A stretch of DNA of 64,000 bases. Origin: Kosmotoga olearia TBF 19.5.1. GTDB lineage: Bacteria > Thermotogota > Thermotogae > Petrotogales > Kosmotogaceae. Below the pieces are notes generated by a model. It did no database searches. It was not told the origin of the DNA and saw only the letters and a program-made list of their open reading frames with translations. Where the stretch lies: assembly GCF_000023325.1 (NCBI RefSeq), contig NC_012785.1:558001-622000 (forward strand). The letters are read 5' to 3'. This document shows, one piece after another, positions 1-9,134 of the stretch (its first letter is position 1; the number at the start of each line of letters is the position of its first letter). The translations under genes were made by a program, and so were the position numbers.

Positions 1-450
1 CGGCAATGTCCTGTTCCCTAAGTCGTACTCAATTGTTCCAAATAGAGCTACCTTCTTTCCCGCCTTTTTTAATACATCCCTTACCAGATAAGTGGTGGTT
101 GTCTTGCCATTAGTACCGGCAATTCCTACTACCTGCAGTTTTTTTGACGGATATCCATAAAACCTGTTCGCCAAGACCGCTAGAGCATATCTTGTGTTAG
201 GAACTTTAATAACAGTGACATCTTTAGCTGTTTTAACGTCTTTCTCAACCACCACTACCCGGGAACCTCTCTTTATTGCCTCGGGGATGAATTTGTGTCC
301 ATCAAAATTAAAACCCGGAATACAAACAAATAAAAAACCTTCTTCCACTTTTCTCGAATCACATTCAATGCCGCGAATTACTAAGTCCTGCCTACCTTCA
401 ACCCTTTTTTCTTTCAAATCTTTTATCAGTTCTCTTAGAACCATCTCCAT
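1..450 (-). CDS. murE: MurE-family UDP-MurNAc-peptide ligase (3' end beyond window)
   Basis: Cytoplasmic Mur ligase that adds the third residue of the peptidoglycan stem peptide to UDP-MurNAc-dipeptide. Only the first 150 codons are in the window. They hold the N-terminal Mur domain (IECDSRKVEEGFLFVCIPGF) and the ATP-binding loop GTNGKTTTTYLV near residue 110. The start is the ATG at 450, with the strong ribosome site GGGGAGG eight bases upstream, lying between the murF stop and this start; a second ATG two codons on is possible. It follows murF by 14 bases, so the two are co-transcribed. Whether the added residue is diaminopimelate or lysine depends on the missing C-terminal part. Confidence 0.93.
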   Translation of the reverse strand, partial: MEMVLRELIKDLKEKRVEGRQDLVIRGIECDSRKVEEGFLFVCIPGFNFDGHKFIPEAIKRGSRVVVVEKDVKTAKDVTVIKVPNTRYALAVLANRFYGYPSKKLQVVGIAGTNGKTTTTYLVRDVLKKAGKKVALFGTIEYDLGNRTLP

Positions 451-464
451 GTTTTGGTCCTCCC

Positions 465-1871
465 CTAGAAGACTCCAAGCCTTTTTCTCAATCTCTCCAC
501 TATTTCTTCCATCTTCATTCCACGCGAGCCTTTGATCAAAACAATATCACCCGGTCTCAGGATTCTCAAAAGACGATCTGACGCTTCCACATTATTGACA
601 GAAACAAATATATTTTCCCTGGGCATACCTTCATCTTCAGCTCCATGAGCCATATATTGCGCAAGATCTCCTACGGTTATCAACATGTCAAATCCACAAT
701 CCGCACATATCTTACCTATCTGATAATGGAATTCTGGAGCTTTTTCCCCCAATTCCAGCATTTCACCCAGAATTGCTATCTTATTAGTATAAGAATTCAT
801 CTTTCCAACAGCAACCAGAGCTTCTTGCATTGATTGAGGATTAGCGTTATAACAATCATTAATAATCCTTACACTTTCTTCATTCGAAGTCGCTCTATCT
901 ATAAGAGGAATTTCGATTAATTCCATTCGCAGAGAGGGAAATTTAAAGTCTTTCAGAATATCTATCACTTTCTCTAAACTCAAACCAAAAACCACATGGG
1001 AAACAGCGATTGCTGCTAATCCATTGTAAACATTACAATAGGAAATAGTATTTAGTTTAACTCTGTAATTATTGTTTAGGGTAAATTCGAGAAACGTATC
1101 CCCAACTCTTATATTAGAAGCTGAAAATTCGGATTTATTTTCTACTCCAAAAGTAACTATCCGCTTTGTTCTAGATATCTCCTTCATTTTTAATACGTAT
1201 GGATCATCGGCATTCAAAACCGCTACCCCATCCTCAGGCAAAGATTCCACAAGTTCTGATTTCTCCTGATATACCCCTTCCCTTGTTTTCAAAAACTGCA
1301 GGTGAGTATCACCAATATTAGTAACGACACCAACTGAAGGTTTAGCTATCTCACAAAGCCTTTTTATACCTCCCAATAAATTTGTTTCCATTTCTAGAAC
1401 AGCCAGCTGCGTATGCCTGTCCATTTCCAACAAGGTCAATGGTACTCCCACAAAGTTATTGTAGCTTCCCTTTGCCTTTACAGTTTTGAACTCCCTGGTT
1501 AAGATATACCCTAGCATTTCTTTTGTGGTTGTTTTGCCATTAGAACCAGTAACCGCTATAACAGGGATGTCGAACTCTTCTCTATAAATCTTAGCTATGT
1601 CTCCAAGAGTTTTAAGTGTATCTCTCACCTTTATAATTATATTTTTGCTTTCAACCTCTCTTGACACAATTGCGCCTATCGCTCCTTTTTTGAAGGCTTC
1701 GTCTATAAAATAATGCCCATCAAATCTTTCCCCCTCCAGCGCAACAAATAAATCCCCTTTGTGTATTGTTCGAGTGTCGGTGGAAATGCCAAAAATCTCA
1801 ACATCAGGAGTTCCCGAGAGTAAAGTCCCACCTGTAGCTTCAATAATTTTAGACAAAGATATCGGTTCCAT
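465..1871 (-). CDS. murF: MurF, UDP-MurNAc-tripeptide:D-Ala-D-Ala ligase
   Basis: Final cytoplasmic Mur ligase, joining D-Ala-D-Ala to the UDP-MurNAc tripeptide. At 468 aa it has the normal family length. Seen: the N-terminal Mur domain (STDTRTIHKGDLFVAL), the ATP loop AVTGSNGKTTTKEML near residue 107, the central ENKSEF-type region, and the C-terminal domain with NDCYNANPQSM and LGEMLELG, all typical of MurF. The start ATG has GGAGGT seven bases upstream. It is the first gene of the visible murF-murE unit. It could only be confused with another Mur ligase, and the NDCYNANPQSM motif favours MurF. Confidence 0.96.
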   Translation of the reverse strand: MEPISLSKIIEATGGTLLSGTPDVEIFGISTDTRTIHKGDLFVALEGERFDGHYFIDEAFKKGAIGAIVSREVESKNIIIKVRDTLKTLGDIAKIYREEFDIPVIAVTGSNGKTTTKEMLGYILTREFKTVKAKGSYNNFVGVPLTLLEMDRHTQLAVLEMETNLLGGIKRLCEIAKPSVGVVTNIGDTHLQFLKTREGVYQEKSELVESLPEDGVAVLNADDPYVLKMKEISRTKRIVTFGVENKSEFSASNIRVGDTFLEFTLNNNYRVKLNTISYCNVYNGLAAIAVSHVVFGLSLEKVIDILKDFKFPSLRMELIEIPLIDRATSNEESVRIINDCYNANPQSMQEALVAVGKMNSYTNKIAILGEMLELGEKAPEFHYQIGKICADCGFDMLITVGDLAQYMAHGAEDEGMPRENIFVSVNNVEASDRLLRILRPGDIVLIKGSRGMKMEEIVERLRKRLGVF

Positions 1872-2188
1872 GAAAGTTACCTCCGAAAAAACATGAAGAT
1901 AGAAAGCTTTTGTTCACAGTTCCCTGGTATTTTCTAATTCAATAATATTACCTATGACAACATCTAATTTATATGTGATATTTTTCACAATTTAATTATG
2001 ATCACAAACTATTTCTTTGTTATTAAAAACTATAGAAAATTCAAAGCTAAAAGTGTGTCGTTTTTATCAAACAATCCTGCAGGAAATCCTAAGAAGGAAC
2101 AGAAGAAATAGGAAAGAAATTCGCTAAGCGTGCACCCAAAATTCTAGGGCATTTACGCTTTTTTGCCTTGACAGAGCAATCCCTTCAG

Positions 2189-2314
2189 CTATTTTTTATT
2201 TTTCAATCTTTCCTGAACAGCTTCGCTCGTCAATTCCCGTATAGCATCGGAAGCAATCCATTTATCGCTCTTCGAATCTATCTTCTGGATCTCTTTTGCA
2301 ATTTCAACTGCTTT
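2189..2314 (-). pseudogene. 3' remnant of an AlkD-like DNA alkylation repair gene
   Basis: On the minus strand, about 40 codons open after a stop (TAA at 2317-2315) and end at TAG (2191-2189). They read KAVEIAKEIQKIDSKSDKWI followed by ASDAIRELTSEAVQERLKN. This matches, from memory, the usual C-terminus of bacterial HEAT-like AlkD-type glycosylases. No start, ribosome site or upstream AlkD sequence is present; the neighbouring 1281-codon gene ends at 2338. The rest of the 1872-2337 gap shows no gene. I infer a truncated leftover, perhaps from a rearrangement at the 3' end of the large gene. Confidence 0.55.
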
Positions 2315-2337
2315 TTAATAGGCGTATTAGGTATTTA

Positions 2338-5300
2338 TCATTCGATTTTGCATACCTGCACACCGTAATCAAAAGATTCGCCATGATGCATCCACACCAA
2401 AAGAACCGTATTACCCTGTAAAGGATATATTCCTGTCAGAATATTAGCTCCCCCTTCGCCTTTCCAAAGCGTAATTTTTTGGGAATCGTTGAGGTTTTGG
2501 GCAACGACTTCGAAGGGGTTCCCGTAAACAATCCATTTTCCGCCCGGTAAAATGGCACAAACATAACCTTCAAAAGTGGTTTCATATGTCTTGAGGGTTC
2601 TGCTTTTAACATCGTAAATATTCAATTTTGAATTCTGGTCTTTGAAGAGAACAGAATCTGTTCCTGGTACCCATTGCAGAATCTTATCCGCATACGTAAT
2701 TCCGATTTTTTCTATCGTGGCATCACTGATTTTTAATACATATATACCGCCATCAAGTTTGCGTGCAAGGATATATTCGCCTGAAGGACTTATCCCCTGC
2801 AAAACCAGACCCATGCCTTTGATCGTTGTAACCGGTCTATCTTTATAACTACCTGATTTGTCGATTTCGAAACCTTCGCCACTGTATGCGTAAAGATATA
2901 TTTTATCTTCGGAAATCCAGTCAAAGTTATATCCTTTTGAGAGGATCGCTTTGACAGGTTCAGACAGAGGGAATTCATCAAGCGTCCCAGTTTCTATGTT
3001 ATACAGGCTAAAGCTATTTCCGGAATTGTTATTGCGCTCAATTAGCAATTTTTTGCCATCGGGCGAGAGTCTGAATCTATAGCTTGGATACCCATCTTTC
3101 ATAACGTTCAGCCATACAAGATCACCCAAAGTGATTTTTTCCGGTTTTTCAATCTCCCGGAATTTGTTTGTAGTTTTTCCTACGGATTGGCCTACGTTGC
3201 TTTCAAGAACCCTTATGTTCTCTATCCTGGATCTCAAATTCCTCTCTCTTGACGAAGACCAATTACTGTACTCAAAACCATAACTTTTGAAAGTCTCGGT
3301 TGCCTTTTCAACTGCCTCGGCAAGTAATCTGATAAGTTCTTCCTTTTTCTCGCTGGTCGTGTATCCTCCTGCTTTTTCAATGGCTTCTACTTCAGCCTGA
3401 ATTTTATCCAGATAGCTATCCAAGACCCTATCTGCCTCTTTAGCTGCTTTCTCACGTTTTTCAGCCATTTCAAGAAATTGTTCATACCTTTCGCAAAGGT
3501 TTAAAGCTTTTTCAAGATCTCCACCCACAATGCCCATTATATCCGGATCATCTGGACCCAAGGGGAAAGATATACCTGCTTTTTGTGCACAGAATCCATG
3601 ACCCAGATATGAGCGATATTTCGATACGAAATCCAGTACTCTGGTTTTCAGATCGTGAGTGTAATCAAAAAGAGAGGCTTTTTCGTATTCTTCAATCATC
3701 TGTGACGCGCGTTTTTTGAGTTGATTGTTCTTTACAATCAGTGAATTTATATAATCGGAATATTTCTTCGATGGTTCAAAGTTCAGCATTGCCACGCCAT
3801 TTGACTTTATCCTGTAAACATCACTGGCTATAGCTTCCAATACGTCGCGAGTCTCAAGCCAATACGCATACTTTGAATCTACATCTTTGGTAATCTGGGA
3901 GATCTTCCTCAATTTATTCCGCGCCTCATCTGGCGTTATTTTTTGCTCCCACATATTCCGTATTGTATATGCCATTTGTTCAATCTTGCTTACCCATTTT
4001 TCCATATAAAGCGGTTCCAGAGAGTTGAAACCATCAACGACAATCTGGAGCATGTTCTGGAATAGTTCCACCTTTTGTGTCAGGAACGCCAGATAGACTT
4101 CGAGATATTGCTTTGTTTTTTCATTTTTCAACTCTGCCATATAAGCCCACTGAGAAACTGTGGCCTTCCAATCAAGCGTTCCTTTCATCCTTCCCAATAA
4201 TGACTTCTTGAAAGCTTCAATTGACGCCAGATCCCGTGAATATACGATTCGGCCATCCCGGTCTGTGTAGTAATATTCGGGAACGCTATCAAAGAGGGCG
4301 TTGATCTTTTCGGATAAACTGTTGACTTTCTCGATCAGAGTACCGGTTAAGTGTTCGTCTTCATAACAGATCCCCAAAAGGTTTTCCAGAATCCAGCCAC
4401 CATTTTGTAGCAAGAAAAGTGAGGGCGCTTTAGAAGTAAGTTGGTTTATAAACGATTGGCCAAATCCTTCATTGAATTCCTTCATCATTGCTGAAAAGCT
4501 CGAATAGGGATATATCGAAACATATTGCCCTGTTTTTTGTTTATAGAGCTTCAAAAATTCCACGATTTTTGTTGACAATTTATCTTGAATAAGTTTCATC
4601 TCATTTCCGGGATTAAAAGATCTGATTAACTGGGACAACTTTTGTCTGAATGCTTTCTGGTTCCTTTCTATTTCCTGCTTTTTCGAGGAGATAAAGGTAT
4701 TCAATTCCTCGAGGTTTTGTTTAACATCTTCATTTATACTCTTCACTTTCTCCGAATATTCATTCCAGTCAATCAACCCTTTGTTATAATCCATTTTAAG
4801 TGCACTGGCTATTTTTGCTTTGGCCTCGTTCATCTGACTGATGTAAGAACTGACCACTTGATTGACTTCGTAAGTGAATGCACTCAGAGTTATCTCGTCA
4901 TTTTCCAGCTGCCCGAAGGCGTACTCGATTATCTGTTTGGCATTATCGGGACTTGGTATCTTCTCCTCTACCTGCAATTCACTCAGTGTTTCAATCTTAT
5001 CCTCAATATTTTGTATTGTACTTACTTCACGCAAAGGATCGTGTGTTCTTGCGGTTTCTTCTGCTTTTACTATGACCTCCGCAGGGATAACCTCTTCAGA
5101 CTTTGCCAACTTTTTCGATGGCTCCTTTTTTCCCTGCACCTGTATTTTGCCTTTATTTAAAGCTTTTATTTTCGATAGGAAGTAAGCTTTATCGAAGTAA
5201 CACTTGTTTATCTCATCTTCATTATCGCCAACCAATTCTCTGATCTTTTTGATGAACACCACTTCATTAGCCGCTATGTCATTAAACATGATCTGGAAAT

Positions 5301-6183
5301 CGACAACATTGTAATATTTCGTAAATAGCTCTACAAGCAACGAAGGCGTTTCTATAATGTTTTTTAATATCGATTCAGCCTTTTCCTTGACAGTTTTTTC
5401 TATCGCTTCTTTGGTCAATTTGCCACCCTTGCTGAGAATCTCCAATTCAAGCCTTTTGGTTAACCTGTCTTTCAATTTATCCTTTAGATCATCTGAAGCT
5501 TTAGTGAGAACCTTATCCACCAGCTTTTTTTCTTCGGAGGTTTCGAAGGGTTCAACAAAGTACGTTTTCCACCAGTACTGTGCTATCTTCTCAGTAGCCC
5601 CATAGTTTCTTTTGCAGTAATCGATAAAAGTCACTTTATACGTTGAGTCTATCAATTGGAGGATCGCGTTCTTTACTACTCCACCAAAATCACCTTCGAG
5701 CAGCGGTTCTAAAATCGTTTTCCAGTTCGATAACACGTCGTCTATCACCTTACCAGCCGTTTTCATAGAACCTTTCAGGGTTTCTGATGCAAGATAATCT
5801 ATGGAGTTGTACAGGTTGGATTCAATCAAAGCGGTGAGTTGCTTGTTTTCCCTCAAACGTGCTTCCTGATACTCAAGCTGGAGTCTCAAAATTTCTTCAC
5901 TGGAAGCCCCTCTACTTCGTGCTTCTTGCATTTTTCGGACAGCCTCTTGCGTTTCTTTTTGAAATCTAGCTAAAAGCGGGTCTTTTGAGTAGAGCATTTC
6001 TAAGAACACGTCGCGACCAGATTTGAAGAGCCCATTGTAGTTAATGATACCCTGGATCGTTTTCAAATAGCTTTTGTTTAGTTCACTGGTGATGTTTATA
6101 CGATACTGCAAAGCGTCGTTGCTTGCTGAAAATGCACAAAAGCAGAAAAGCAAAAAAAACATCACCACAACGATCTTCTTCAC
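2338..6183 (-). CDS. Large secreted coiled-coil protein with C-terminal beta-propeller-like repeats
   Basis: Unrecognised 1281-aa protein. It starts with GTG (6183) preceded by GGGGGG, and has a clear signal peptide (MKKIVVVMFFLLFCFCAFSA), so it is exported. Residues of roughly 30-1020 are rich in Lys/Glu/Leu/Ala heptad-like helices with little else recognisable. From about 1030 to the end, short beta-rich repeats appear (FRLSPDGKKLLIERN, ISPSGEYILARKL, LQWVPGTDSVLFKD, ILPGGKWIVYGNP), resembling TolB/WD40-like propeller blades. It stands alone between other minus-strand genes. A surface or periplasmic scaffold is possible, but the function is unknown. Confidence 0.85.
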   Translation of the reverse strand: MKKIVVVMFFLLFCFCAFSASNDALQYRINITSELNKSYLKTIQGIINYNGLFKSGRDVFLEMLYSKDPLLARFQKETQEAVRKMQEARSRGASSEEILRLQLEYQEARLRENKQLTALIESNLYNSIDYLASETLKGSMKTAGKVIDDVLSNWKTILEPLLEGDFGGVVKNAILQLIDSTYKVTFIDYCKRNYGATEKIAQYWWKTYFVEPFETSEEKKLVDKVLTKASDDLKDKLKDRLTKRLELEILSKGGKLTKEAIEKTVKEKAESILKNIIETPSLLVELFTKYYNVVDFQIMFNDIAANEVVFIKKIRELVGDNEDEINKCYFDKAYFLSKIKALNKGKIQVQGKKEPSKKLAKSEEVIPAEVIVKAEETARTHDPLREVSTIQNIEDKIETLSELQVEEKIPSPDNAKQIIEYAFGQLENDEITLSAFTYEVNQVVSSYISQMNEAKAKIASALKMDYNKGLIDWNEYSEKVKSINEDVKQNLEELNTFISSKKQEIERNQKAFRQKLSQLIRSFNPGNEMKLIQDKLSTKIVEFLKLYKQKTGQYVSIYPYSSFSAMMKEFNEGFGQSFINQLTSKAPSLFLLQNGGWILENLLGICYEDEHLTGTLIEKVNSLSEKINALFDSVPEYYYTDRDGRIVYSRDLASIEAFKKSLLGRMKGTLDWKATVSQWAYMAELKNEKTKQYLEVYLAFLTQKVELFQNMLQIVVDGFNSLEPLYMEKWVSKIEQMAYTIRNMWEQKITPDEARNKLRKISQITKDVDSKYAYWLETRDVLEAIASDVYRIKSNGVAMLNFEPSKKYSDYINSLIVKNNQLKKRASQMIEEYEKASLFDYTHDLKTRVLDFVSKYRSYLGHGFCAQKAGISFPLGPDDPDIMGIVGGDLEKALNLCERYEQFLEMAEKREKAAKEADRVLDSYLDKIQAEVEAIEKAGGYTTSEKKEELIRLLAEAVEKATETFKSYGFEYSNWSSSRERNLRSRIENIRVLESNVGQSVGKTTNKFREIEKPEKITLGDLVWLNVMKDGYPSYRFRLSPDGKKLLIERNNNSGNSFSLYNIETGTLDEFPLSEPVKAILSKGYNFDWISEDKIYLYAYSGEGFEIDKSGSYKDRPVTTIKGMGLVLQGISPSGEYILARKLDGGIYVLKISDATIEKIGITYADKILQWVPGTDSVLFKDQNSKLNIYDVKSRTLKTYETTFEGYVCAILPGGKWIVYGNPFEVVAQNLNDSQKITLWKGEGGANILTGIYPLQGNTVLLVWMHHGESFDYGVQVCKIE

Positions 6184-6346
6184 CCTAATCCCCCCAAAAA
6201 ATAGGACGTCTTTTTAATTCTATCATAATTAACCTATATTAACAAAAAATGTCTCCAACCAATATAGTGTGGGAAATACCTTCCACCATAAGGAGACATT
6301 CCTTTATGAGAATTTTCTCGTAACAACGCTACTAAGTTGCTCGGGA

Positions 6347-7486
6347 TTACGATATCAACACATATACAAAATGGGCAAAGACCCCTGCGCTGATACCACC
6401 TATCGTGTGGCTGAAGATTGCTTTACCGACCAGTTGCCTCGATCCCAGAGAATCCATCATCGCAACGTGTGTTGAAAGGTATCCGCTCCAGCACATACCG
6501 ATAGCCGTTAATACTGCAACGTCATTGGGCATGAGTACCCCATCAGCTATGAATTTTGGCACCAGGGCAAGAGCCGCTCCTGTTGAACCCAGCGAAGTGA
6601 GCGGGAAGGCAATGAGTTCCGGGGAGGAAAAACCAAATAGAAACTTCAAAACCCAGAAGAGTCTCTCCCCCAGCCATGGCAATACAGCAATTCCCTCATA
6701 TGCAACGCCTGAATATCCTTCAGGAGAAGCAGGTCCGTAGGTGAGCATCATTATAAAGGTGGAGATTATTAACACACCGGGAATTATCGAAACACCCAGC
6801 TCAACGCCACTTTTTCCACCTTCAAGCACAGCATCCATAAATCTTTCAAAAAGTCCCTTATCAGTGTGTGAAAGTGTGCTGTCTGTCAACTCTATGTCTC
6901 CAAATGCTGCTGAATGTCTGAAGGCTTTCTTCGTATAGAAAGCCATGATCCTCACAGAAACCACGCTTCCAAGAATAGCCGCAACATTTCCCACAAGCGC
7001 TGGAACAAGAAGACTGTAACCGGCAATAGCTGACTGGGCAATCATAAAGGTTGTGAGCATTAGCCCCATTCCAAAGGAGGTTCCAAGATTACACATAAGA
7101 GGTAGTTGATACTGCTTAAAACACCTTATGAAATTCCTGTCTTTCACCAATGAAAGGATCGCCGGGTTATCTGAAAGATATGTGGTTACTATACCGATAG
7201 CAGCAGCCCCCGGCAGGTTGTACAGGGGTTTCATGAGAGGCGAGAGTAACTTATTCAGCATTTCCACAACACCGAATTCCGAAAGCAGTCCACCCAGAGC
7301 TCCCGTAAGTACGGCAACCGCCATGATAAAGAACACTGTATTCAACAACAAGTCGTGAGCGGTGTACATGATGGTTTTAAACATGTTACCCAATCCCATA
7401 CGTGAACCAAAAAGAAATAGAAAAAGGGAAAGAAAAAGGAGAAGCAGAATGGGTTCGATGATCTTCTTCTTCTTCACGTTTTCCAT
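6347..7486 (-). CDS. Gate-domain (nucleoside-recognition type) integral membrane protein
   Basis: Multi-spanning membrane protein of about 379 aa. After a basic start (ENVKKKKIIEP) there are repeated hydrophobic segments, with motifs such as AVAVLTGALGGLLSEFG, GIVTTYLSDNPAILSLV and LSTHVAMMDSLGSRQLVGKA near the C-terminus. The pattern matches Gate-domain proteins related to SpmA/SpmB and YjiH, whose substrates are mostly unknown. I start it at ATG 7486, six bases after AAAGGTGG; a GTG three codons upstream sits inside that ribosome site and is less likely. It is monocistronic as far as can be seen. Transport function is inferred only from the family. Confidence 0.75.
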   Translation of the reverse strand: MENVKKKKIIEPILLLLFLSLFLFLFGSRMGLGNMFKTIMYTAHDLLLNTVFFIMAVAVLTGALGGLLSEFGVVEMLNKLLSPLMKPLYNLPGAAAIGIVTTYLSDNPAILSLVKDRNFIRCFKQYQLPLMCNLGTSFGMGLMLTTFMIAQSAIAGYSLLVPALVGNVAAILGSVVSVRIMAFYTKKAFRHSAAFGDIELTDSTLSHTDKGLFERFMDAVLEGGKSGVELGVSIIPGVLIISTFIMMLTYGPASPEGYSGVAYEGIAVLPWLGERLFWVLKFLFGFSSPELIAFPLTSLGSTGAALALVPKFIADGVLMPNDVAVLTAIGMCWSGYLSTHVAMMDSLGSRQLVGKAIFSHTIGGISAGVFAHFVYVLIS

Positions 7487-7595
7487 CCAATCCACCTTTC
7501 TGGAGATATTGTCCAGGTAAAGTTTAGCATGAAAAGAAGGATAAGTGATGAGGCTACGTCGCGGTGTTCTTGCATCTCAGAAGAAGCAGAAACAT

Positions 7596-7623
7596 TTGCA
7601 TTTCACATAGTTTGTTGTATAAT
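7596..7623 (+). promoter_or_regulatory. Sigma-70-type promoter for a small RNA
   Basis: A -35 box TTGCAT (7596-7601) and a perfect -10 box TATAAT (7618-7623) are separated by 16 bases. The expected start near 7630 falls exactly at the foot of the first hairpin of the structured element at 7630-7703. Confidence 0.6.
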
Positions 7624-7629
7624 ATTAAT

Positions 7630-7715
7630 AGGCTTTCAAGCCTGTTAGCATGGCGAATGTTATCGCCAATGCTCTGAGGGCATGGGCACGGTCCCATGTC
7701 CTCCTTTATTTATTT
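7630..7715 (+). ncRNA. Candidate structured small RNA or leader with three hairpins
   Basis: Three consecutive stems lie directly behind a good promoter. Hairpin 1 is AGGCT-TTCA-AGCCT (7630-7643). Hairpin 2 pairs AGCAT with ATGCT and GGCGA with TCGCC around ATGTTA (7647-7673, one bulged A). Hairpin 3 pairs 7676-7686 with 7693-7703 over 11 bp including one G-T, with loop CACGGT, and is followed by CTTTATTTATTTA, which could terminate transcription. It precedes the DUF3795 gene by about 150 bases, so it could be a free RNA or an attenuated leader. It does not match a riboswitch class I know. The remainder of 7487-7860 shows no gene. Confidence 0.5.
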
Positions 7716-7860
7716 ACTCCATGCTTCTGTCATCTTCGATTTCTCTATAAGAATCTAGCTTATGCTTCGGACGTTGAATCCCGATAACACAACTGGCTTA
7801 TATTCCATTTTTCTGGTACACTTTTAATTGCATTTCCGGTGGAATGGGGGATAGGGAAGT

Positions 7861-8199
7861 ATGAGAGCATATTGTGGTATTGACTGTTTTAGATGTCCCG
7901 TGTACATAGCTACGGTTAACAATGACGACAAGCTTCGTGAAGAAACGGCAAAAAAATGGAGTAAAGAGATTAACCTGGAAATCACAGCGAAAGACCTGGT
8001 CTGCTACGGCTGCAAATCCAGTCAAACATGGAAGATGTGCAGAGATTGTCCTTTTGTTAAATGCTGCAAGGGAAAAGGTTTGGACAACTGCGGTGAATGT
8101 GATTCCTACCCCTGTGCTGAAATCAACAAATTCCTGAAAAACCTTCCGGAAGAATCAGCATTTCTTGATCAAGTTCATAAACAGCGGTTCCCGGATTAA
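7861..8199 (+). CDS. DUF3795 cysteine-rich small protein
   Basis: A 112-aa soluble protein with many cysteines in paired motifs (CGIDCFRCPVY near the start, then CYGCKS, CRDCPFVKCC, CGECDSYPC), matching the DUF3795 family. The cysteines suggest zinc or iron-sulfur binding; no biochemical role is established that I know of. GGGGGAT lies upstream of the ATG. It is the first of a run of small plus-strand genes and follows the candidate small RNA. Confidence 0.8.
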   Translation: MRAYCGIDCFRCPVYIATVNNDDKLREETAKKWSKEINLEITAKDLVCYGCKSSQTWKMCRDCPFVKCCKGKGLDNCGECDSYPCAEINKFLKNLPEESAFLDQVHKQRFPD

Positions 8200-8246
8200 C
8201 AATGGGAACTCTGTAGTAGTTGATCATCATCTGGAGGTTTGTGGAG

Positions 8247-8654
8247 TTGGAAAAGGCGTTTCTTCTTCACCTTGATAAAATTCAACCCAGTCAGCTATAC
8301 ATAAGCCAGGCAAAATTGAAAAGAGTGCTGGATATCATTGAAAAGGAGGGGTTCGAAGCTCTTCCACCGATTCCTGTTATAAGACTAAAAGGATTCATTA
8401 TCTATACGGACGGGCATACACGGGCCATGGCTGCATATCTCAGCGGTTTGGAAGAGGTGCTCGTGTATTGGGATGAAGATGAACTTGATCTACAAGCCTA
8501 CGAAATCTGCGTTGATTGGTGCCTCGATGAAGAAATTAAGAGTATTTCCGACCTAAAAGACAGAATCATTCCGCACAGCGACTACGAAATCTTGTGGTAC
8601 GAAAGATGTAGAAAAATGCAGGAAGATCTTGAAAACAAAAAAGAACGGAGATGA
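8247..8654 (+). CDS. ParB/Srx-fold-like small protein
   Basis: About 135 aa, starting at TTG 8247, nine bases after GGAGG (8233-8237); a GTG at 8241 is in frame but too close to that site. Residues 7-70 resemble the N-terminal ParB nuclease-like fold: LDKIQPSQLYIS, then LPPIPVIRLKG, then YTDGHTRAMAAYLSG, where DGHTRAMA stands in the place of the ParB GERR/GHRR-type loop. The C-terminal half is acidic and helical. It is probably not a chromosome-partition ParB because it lacks the HTH and dimer domains. It sits 6 bases upstream of the pyrophosphatase-like gene. Confidence 0.65.
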   Translation: MEKAFLLHLDKIQPSQLYISQAKLKRVLDIIEKEGFEALPPIPVIRLKGFIIYTDGHTRAMAAYLSGLEEVLVYWDEDELDLQAYEICVDWCLDEEIKSISDLKDRIIPHSDYEILWYERCRKMQEDLENKKERR

Positions 8655-8660
8655 CGGTAC

Positions 8661-9005
8661 ATGAATTTCTGGGAAAGGTTTGAAGCATTCATAACTGAGC
8701 ATGAGATAGTCATAGACAGACCAAAAGGAAGCCAGCACCCGAAATATCCCCAAATTGTGTATCCGCTGGATTACGGTTACCTCAAAGGAACAACGGCGGG
8801 GGATGGTAGTGGAATAGACGTCTGGATTGGTTCCATGGATGAAAGAAAGATCACCGGAGTGGTAATAACAGTTGATTCATTAAAAAGGGATTCTGAGGTT
8901 AAGATCCTGATTGGCTGTAATGAAGATGATAAAAAGAAGATTCTTAAAATAGTAAATAACTCGCACATGAGTGGAATTATTATCGATAATCCCATCATCG
9001 AATAG
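8661..9005 (+). CDS. Short inorganic pyrophosphatase-like protein with altered metal site
   Basis: A 114-aa relative of family I inorganic pyrophosphatases, much shorter than the usual 170-180 aa. Conserved pieces seen: IDRPKGSQHPKYPQIVYPLD (substrate-side strand), YGYLKGTTAGDGSGIDVWIG (metal-binding loop) and TVDSLKRDSEVKILIG. In the classical DGDPVD loop two further acidic ligands follow the first Asp; here it reads DGSGID, so the middle Asp is Ser. Activity on pyrophosphate is therefore uncertain. GGAGAT upstream supports the ATG. It is translated right after the ParB-like gene, probably in the same operon. Confidence 0.75.
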   Translation: MNFWERFEAFITEHEIVIDRPKGSQHPKYPQIVYPLDYGYLKGTTAGDGSGIDVWIGSMDERKITGVVITVDSLKRDSEVKILIGCNEDDKKKILKIVNNSHMSGIIIDNPIIE

Positions 9006-9134
9006 ATTTTCGTTACCAGAGGTATTGCCTTTTTGAATGGAGAATTTCAACGAAGTCTTGTTAAACATATTGGATGAATAAGGGAACACAGAATATTTGG
9101 AAAAGATCAATAAAACTTTGTGGAGGTTGATTGA

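Noticed and set aside
4642-5160. 172-codon plus-strand frame inside the large minus-strand gene
   Set aside because: Antisense shadow of a lysine-rich coiled-coil region; composition is Phe/Cys/Leu-rich as expected from reverse reading.
7630-7715. Mini-ykkC (guanidine-II) riboswitch
   Set aside because: Only the third hairpin has an ACGG loop; the class needs two such hairpins, and no guanidine exporter follows.
8247-8654. Chromosome partition protein ParB
   Set aside because: Only the N-terminal fold is present; there is no HTH domain, no parA neighbour and no parS-like site.
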